Shown here: piece after piece, positions 7,756-11,322 of the stretch
Layout: each line of letters begins with the position of its first letter
Numbering within the stretch: the first letter of the stretch is position 1
Notes under the pieces: model-generated
What the model saw: only the letters and a program-made list of their open reading frames with translations
Database searches by the model: none
Told to the model about the DNA's origin: nothing
Made by a program: the position numbers and the translations under genes
Assembly: GCA_020718315.1 (NCBI GenBank)
Contig: DYSK01000071.1
Location: 1-11,322 of the forward strand
Source: Draconibacterium orientale
Lineage (GTDB): Bacteria; Bacteroidota; Bacteroidia; Bacteroidales; UBA12170
Direction of reading: 5' to 3'
DNA length: 11,322 nt

Positions 7756-9264
7756 TTATTTTCTTCCTTTCATTGGACTTCCAACACGATCCATGGCGCA
7801 GCGGAATCCAATATAATCTGTTGCTTCGTTTTCGTCTAAAAATCTACGAACACTAGGACTTAAATAATAAGCACCATCTTTCCAAGAGCCACCTTTGTAA
7901 ACTCTGGCTTGGTTGTTTATCAAAGATGTTTTTCCGTAGTTATACATTCTTGTTGTATCGCTTGGCGATTGCGAATTCCAGTTGTTGTCTGTACGTGTTT
8001 CGGAGGCAAAATCACCATCAAGATAATCGATATTGTTCGATTTGCGGTAGTTTTTTCTATTTTCACTTTCTTCAACGGTCACATCGCGGTAGCGAATTCT
8101 ACCTAAAGAATCTTTTACATCAACAAAGCCATTCTGATCGCGGACTTGTGTTTGGAAAATGTTTCCTCTAAAAGCTCCTAAATCATCCCAATCATCAAAA
8201 GTATTCGGACGATAGACATCCATGACCCATTCACACACATTGCCGCCCATATTGAATAGGCCAAAATCATTTGGAAAATAAGAGCCAACCTCTGTTGGAA
8301 TATCTGAACCGTCGTTTAGCGCGCCTGCAACGCCCATATAATCGCCACGTCCACGTTTAAAGTTTGCTACAAAAGTGCCGTAATATTTTTTGTCGGTGGT
8401 GCGAACATAATTTCCATTCCAAGGATATTTTTTTCGTTGGCTAATACGTTCGTATTCTGAATTTTCAATTAAACCAAGAGCCGCATATTCCCATTCGGCT
8501 TCGGTAGGAAGTCGGTAACTTGGCAATACAATTCCATCTTCGATTCTTGAAGTACGAAATTCCAGACTGTTAGCGTCTTCCGGATTGTAAGCTAAGTTGT
8601 CAATGGGGCTTTTGCCTTCCACTTGACTGGTATATTGACCAAGCAAATAGGCTTCAGTATTGAAATTGTATTCATCGTGTTGATTTAAATCCAAACCGAT
8701 AATTCCGGCGTCGATTAAACGTTGTTCATTTACTCGGTCGGTGCGCCATTTGGCAAAATCATTTGCTTGAACCCAAGAAACACCAACAACTGGATAGTAT
8801 TTGTAAGCCGGGTGACGCAAATAATTGGTAACTAATGGTTCGTTATAGGCGAGTTTTTGCCGCCATACCAAAGTGTCTGGAAGTGCTTTCTTATACACTT
8901 CGGGGTACTTACTGCCGAAAACTCTTCTCAACCAATGCAAGTATTCCAAATAATCGATATTTGAAACTTCTGTCTGGTCCATGTAGAAGGAGCGAACAGT
9001 GATTCGCGTTGGTTTGTTGTTTGAAGTAAAAATGGTTGGGTCTTGAGTTGCGCCCATCACAAAGGTTCCCCCTTCAATAAGCACCAATCCTGGTCCAGCT
9101 TCTTGTTCTACATATTTAGCAACTTCAAATCCGCCGTTTTCAGGATCGTTGTATTTCCATCCGGTGGTTCTAGATTCGTTGCCGCTTTTTTTCCCGCAAG
9201 ATCCGAAGGCAAATAGGATACTCGCCGTCAAAATCAAACTTCCAATTTTTCGAAATGTATACAT
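7756..9264 (-). CDS. gldJ: GldJ, SUMF1-like outer-membrane lipoprotein of gliding/T9SS
   Basis: GldJ is required for gliding and T9SS secretion in Flavobacterium johnsoniae. This 502-residue protein has a lipoprotein signal ending FGSC, with Cys23 as the lipidated residue; what follows (GKKSG) lacks the acidic surface-export signal, so a periplasmic-facing lipoprotein is inferred. The FGE/sulfatase-modifying fold spans about residues 57-492: IEGGTFVMG at 63-71, FYMDQTEVSN at 93-102, YYPVVGVSWVQANDF at 156-170, YRLPTEAEWEYAALG at 250-264, NMGGNVCEW at 338-346, VYKGGSWKDG at 455-464 and IGFRCAMD at 485-492. The paired catalytic cysteines of true formylglycine-generating enzymes are not seen, so a structural role is likely. 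GldJ is preferred over the paralogue GldK by remembered resemblance of the TGWKYND and LPDTLVW regions and by the neighbours murF and porU. It is 38 bases downstream of a PorP/SprF-like gene. Confidence 0.9.
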   Translation of the reverse strand: MYTFRKIGSLILTASILFAFGSCGKKSGNESRTTGWKYNDPENGGFEVAKYVEQEAGPGLVLIEGGTFVMGATQDPTIFTSNNKPTRITVRSFYMDQTEVSNIDYLEYLHWLRRVFGSKYPEVYKKALPDTLVWRQKLAYNEPLVTNYLRHPAYKYYPVVGVSWVQANDFAKWRTDRVNEQRLIDAGIIGLDLNQHDEYNFNTEAYLLGQYTSQVEGKSPIDNLAYNPEDANSLEFRTSRIEDGIVLPSYRLPTEAEWEYAALGLIENSEYERISQRKKYPWNGNYVRTTDKKYYGTFVANFKRGRGDYMGVAGALNDGSDIPTEVGSYFPNDFGLFNMGGNVCEWVMDVYRPNTFDDWDDLGAFRGNIFQTQVRDQNGFVDVKDSLGRIRYRDVTVEESENRKNYRKSNNIDYLDGDFASETRTDNNWNSQSPSDTTRMYNYGKTSLINNQARVYKGGSWKDGAYYLSPSVRRFLDENEATDYIGFRCAMDRVGSPMKGRK

Positions 9265-9302
9265 TATTTAAAATTTTTAAAATAATTCGTTTTTATGTTC
9301 TT

Positions 9303-10310
9303 TTATTTAAACCTAGGCGAAGGCACTGGCCCTAGCTTTGTTGATTTGTATTTTTTATGTAATCCGTTGTTTACCTGAAACGACACTGTGATTTCGTGTG
9401 CACCACCATCAAAATTGGTTGCGGTGGAAATGGAATAATCAAAACTATATCCTATCGAAAACTGTTTGTAATTTGCACCCAAAAGCGCAACCAGAGCACC
9501 CTCGTTATTGAAATCTTTCCGATACCAAGCTCCGGTAAAGAACATTCCGCGACTTAGCATGCTGCCCATGCTAACTTGTTGAAATCCTGTTCTGGCTTGA
9601 AAATAAATGGAAGGTGATATGATAATAGGAGTATAATGAGTGCCGCGAACGGTTTTCTTTCGTATATCAATATTTCCTCCGGCAAAGAAACTTACTTTCA
9701 TTCCGAGATTAAGTGTATCGCTGCTATAAAATGAAACATTGGGAGTATTGATGTGTTCTAGACTAAGCCCGCCAAACAGATTTTCTTTATATTCGAAAGC
9801 CGCGCCAATTGCAATGTCATAATCATTAATGGTAGTTGTAGGTTCTCCACTTCCGACTCCGATTAATGCTTTTATGGTATCGTAATCGGTGCTGGAGTTC
9901 ACAAGATTCCAATTCAACTGTTTTTGAAAATAGGAGCCTCTAAGACCAATGCTCAGGCGTAAATGTTTTGAAGTTTGAAATTGATATGCGTAATAGCCAC
10001 TCATTACGGCTGTTGTTAATGCATCGCCGCCAATTTTTGTAGATAAAAACGAGGCGCCGAAACCGGAATTCAAAAATTCAACATTTTGGTCGTAGGAGGC
10101 AGTATAAGAAACGAAATCTGCTTTTAGACTTGGCCATTGATTTCGATAGGCAATGGATGCTCTAGGACCGAGGTTGAAACCGGCAAGCGCGGGATTGGTA
10201 AACAATGGATTGGCCATAAACTGCGAAAGCGTAACGTCTTGAGTTTGCGCTTTTCCAGTAAGAATTACGAGGACAAAAAGCATAAGAATTCTGACAAATC
10301 TTCTGTTCAT
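9303..10310 (-). CDS. PorP/SprF-family outer-membrane beta-barrel protein
   Basis: A 335-residue exported protein of the type IX secretion PorP/SprF family. Signal peptide at residues 1 to about 23 (MNRRF then hydrophobic, ending KAQTQ). Directly after it comes the family hallmark: VTLSQFMANPLFTNPALAG and then AYRNQWPSL. The rest is alternating amphipathic strands with many aromatic residues, ending in GAHEITVSFQVN, the usual last barrel strand. A short tail follows, ending PSPRFK. Members form outer-membrane barrels with a T9SS role; SprF helps export the adhesin SprB and PorP is a core T9SS component. The ATG at 10310 is chosen over an in-frame TTG at 10322. It is the first gene of the gldJ series and diverges from porU. 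Whether it is the orthologue of PorP or a GldJ-specific paralogue cannot be settled here, so no symbol is given. Confidence 0.92.
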   Translation of the reverse strand: MNRRFVRILMLFVLVILTGKAQTQDVTLSQFMANPLFTNPALAGFNLGPRASIAYRNQWPSLKADFVSYTASYDQNVEFLNSGFGASFLSTKIGGDALTTAVMSGYYAYQFQTSKHLRLSIGLRGSYFQKQLNWNLVNSSTDYDTIKALIGVGSGEPTTTINDYDIAIGAAFEYKENLFGGLSLEHINTPNVSFYSSDTLNLGMKVSFFAGGNIDIRKKTVRGTHYTPIIISPSIYFQARTGFQQVSMGSMLSRGMFFTGAWYRKDFNNEGALVALLGANYKQFSIGYSFDYSISTATNFDGGAHEITVSFQVNNGLHKKYKSTKLGPVPSPRFK

Positions 10311-10622
10311 AGTGCGAATCAACTATTATACATCCATTTTAAGAAACAATAATACAAATATTTTTCGTATCCCGAATGATTTATGCATGAAAATAAAGCC
10401 TTTTTTTACAATAATGACAAAGCTTAAACGTTTAAATCATTGTTCTTATTGTAAGATCAAGTTAAACTTTTTGTTTATCAAATCGTTTTCCTTTCATTTT
10501 CAGTTTGTAAGTACAAAGAATATGACTTGGAATTGGTTTATGCAATGAAACATTTTTAAAATTTGATTATCATTGTGCCTGAAAACATAATTGCTCAAAC
10601 AAGCCTAAACTCAATAAAATTG
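10311..10622. promoter_or_regulatory. Divergent spacer between the PorP/SprF-like gene and porU
   Basis: A 312-base, very AT-rich region with no convincing gene. It must hold the promoters for both divergent units. For porU, TTG (10535-10537), a 21-base gap and TAAAATTTG resemble -33/-7 elements, but the latter has one base too many between TA and TTTG. No exact TAnnTTTG was found for the - strand gene; near matches occur at 10347-10354 and 10355-10362 on the complement. The main structure is the interrupted palindrome at 10406-10454, described separately. A small dyad (TCAAT 10611-10615, ATTGA 10619-10623) touches the porU start codon. Confidence 0.6.
10406..10454. repeat. 49-bp interrupted palindrome in the divergent spacer
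   Basis: Outer arms TTACAATAA (10406-10414) and TTATTGTAA (10446-10454) are perfect complements. Next inward, ACAA (10417-10420) pairs with TTGT (10440-10443). At the centre is a perfect 12-bp palindrome, TTAAACGTTTAA (10424-10435). The outer and inner symmetry centres differ by only half a base. There is no T run directly after it on either strand, so it is not a standard intrinsic terminator. It could be an operator for a dimeric regulator or a leader RNA stem. Confidence 0.65.
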
Positions 10623-11322
10623 ATGCTGAAAAAATGCTGTTTATTTCTTTTTTCGATCTACATCTCTCTATCATCTGCCCAAAATAGCTCCAAGGAGTTC
10701 CGCTTGGAGTGGAATTCTGGCGCTATGGAATCCGCAAATGCTCAAATTCCAACTTTGCAATTTAAGGATGCTGTTTACAATGGAGTTTATGGCGTTTTGC
10801 CCTGCGTCAGATACGAAATGGAAATAGATAAAAATGTAAAAGCATTGAAAATTGAACTTTCCAATGAGCAATCCAATTTAATTCCAATTGCCAAATTAGA
10901 ACAGTTGCATCCCGCTTTTCAAACACTCTCTGAATTCGTTGAGCTAAATATTCGCTATAAAAATCTGGCTGATAAAAATCTGGCCATCATCGAGTTTGTC
11001 CCCATCAAATACAATGTTATACTGAATTCTTTGGAGTTTCTTACTTCCTTTTCGATGGAGATCACGCCTATTCAGGAAACAGAGAAAAACATTGAAAAAG
11101 AGGCTGAATTTTCCACAGAATCTGTCATGAATTCTGGGGAGTGGTACAAGTTTAAAGTGGATAAAAGTGGTGTATTCAAAATTAGTGGTGCCGATTTGCA
11201 AACCGCCGGCCTTTCAATGGCCAACCTCGATTCGAGAAGGATTGCTGTTTATGGTTTTGGCGGGATGCTCAAAGAAAAGAATAGCGATTTCAGATTTGCC
11301 GATATTCCTGAACTTGCCATCC
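10623..11322 (+). CDS. porU: PorU, T9SS C-terminal signal sortase (5' part only)
   Basis: PorU is the cell-surface Cys peptidase of T9SS that removes C-terminal signals from cargo and attaches it to A-LPS in Porphyromonas gingivalis. Only the first 233 codons lie in the window; the frame is open to the end. The ATG at 10623 starts a signal peptide (MLKKCC then a hydrophobic stretch, ending SSAQ at about 17-20). The recognisable PorU N-terminal pattern is SGEWYKFKVDKSGVFKIS (171-188), then RRIAVYGFGGMLKEKN (205-220), then FRFADIPELAI (223-233), equivalent to the familiar GxWYKixVxxxGVYKl, IxiYGnGGxxL and DDLxExaI pattern. The catalytic Cys/His domain (gingipain-type, C25) would lie beyond the edge. 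The divergent gldJ unit supports the call. An in-frame KNLAD-type duplication is present at residues 113-121. Confidence 0.9.
   Translation, partial: MLKKCCLFLFSIYISLSSAQNSSKEFRLEWNSGAMESANAQIPTLQFKDAVYNGVYGVLPCVRYEMEIDKNVKALKIELSNEQSNLIPIAKLEQLHPAFQTLSEFVELNIRYKNLADKNLAIIEFVPIKYNVILNSLEFLTSFSMEITPIQETEKNIEKEAEFSTESVMNSGEWYKFKVDKSGVFKISGADLQTAGLSMANLDSRRIAVYGFGGMLKEKNSDFRFADIPELAI
10957..10984 (+). repeat. 13-bp tandem direct repeat inside porU
   Basis: ATAAAAATCTGGC occurs at 10957-10969 and again at 10972-10984, a 15-base period that keeps the frame and gives KNLA-D-KNLA in the PorU N-terminal region. The near identity of the copies suggests a recent slippage duplication of five codons. 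Confidence 0.7.

Noticed and set aside
7756..9264. Calling the SUMF1-like lipoprotein GldK/PorK because a PorP-like gene precedes it, as in the porP-porK operon.
   Set aside because: No gldL, gldM or gldN genes follow; murF follows and porU is divergent, and the sequence resembles GldJ more.
9263..9286. Dyad ATTATTT / AAATAAT overlapping the gldJ start codon.
   Set aside because: It is made only of A and T in a very AT-rich 38-base gap, so it would be unstable and is expected by chance.
10311..10322. A four-residue upstream extension of the PorP/SprF-like protein from a TTG at 10322.
   Set aside because: The ATG at 10310 gives a typical signal peptide start (MNRRF), and TTG is a rarer start.
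10312..10548. A 78-codon + strand open frame in the porU spacer, starting with GTG.
   Set aside because: Its composition (Asn, Lys, Phe, Ile rich) is what random AT-rich DNA gives, it crosses the interrupted palindrome, it overlaps the leader of the divergent gene, and no family signature is visible.

Overview
The window is AT-rich chromosomal DNA from a member of the Bacteroidota, probably a Flavobacteriales-like lineage. The evidence is a type IX secretion (T9SS) / gliding cluster (GldJ, a PorP/SprF-family barrel, PorU) and start codons preceded by A/T-rich leaders without clear Shine-Dalgarno sequences. No rRNA, tRNA, CRISPR array, insertion sequence or phage gene was seen. The species cannot be named from this sequence.

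Layout. Bases 1-274 hold a possible 3' end of an upstream gene (stop at 143-145) and a leader with small hairpins. Two + strand genes follow: a 174-residue protein of unknown function with one N-terminal membrane helix (275-799), then nhaD, a Na+/H+ antiporter (900-2279). A 17-bp hairpin flanked by A and T runs (2319-2356) lies between nhaD and the convergent, apparently monocistronic gene for an exported two-domain M16 zinc peptidase (5168 down to 2370). A second - strand series runs, in order of transcription, PorP/SprF-like barrel (10310-9303), gldJ (9264-7756), murF (7693-6389) and anmK (6389-5319). murF and anmK overlap as TAATG. A hairpin between gldJ and murF may modulate read-through. 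porU, the T9SS sortase, starts at 10623 on the + strand, diverges from the barrel gene across a 312-bp spacer and runs off the window end.

How the genes fit together. The right half combines outer-membrane T9SS parts (a PorP-type barrel, the GldJ lipoprotein, and PorU, which removes C-terminal signals from cargo) with peptidoglycan synthesis (MurF) and recycling (AnmK). The left half is ion homeostasis and envelope proteolysis with no evident link to the T9SS genes. Most genes belong to known families. The points most worth a second look are the pairing of a dedicated PorP/SprF-like barrel with gldJ, the 49-bp interrupted palindrome in the divergent porU/barrel spacer, and the gldJ-murF hairpin. 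I did not find a clearly new system.
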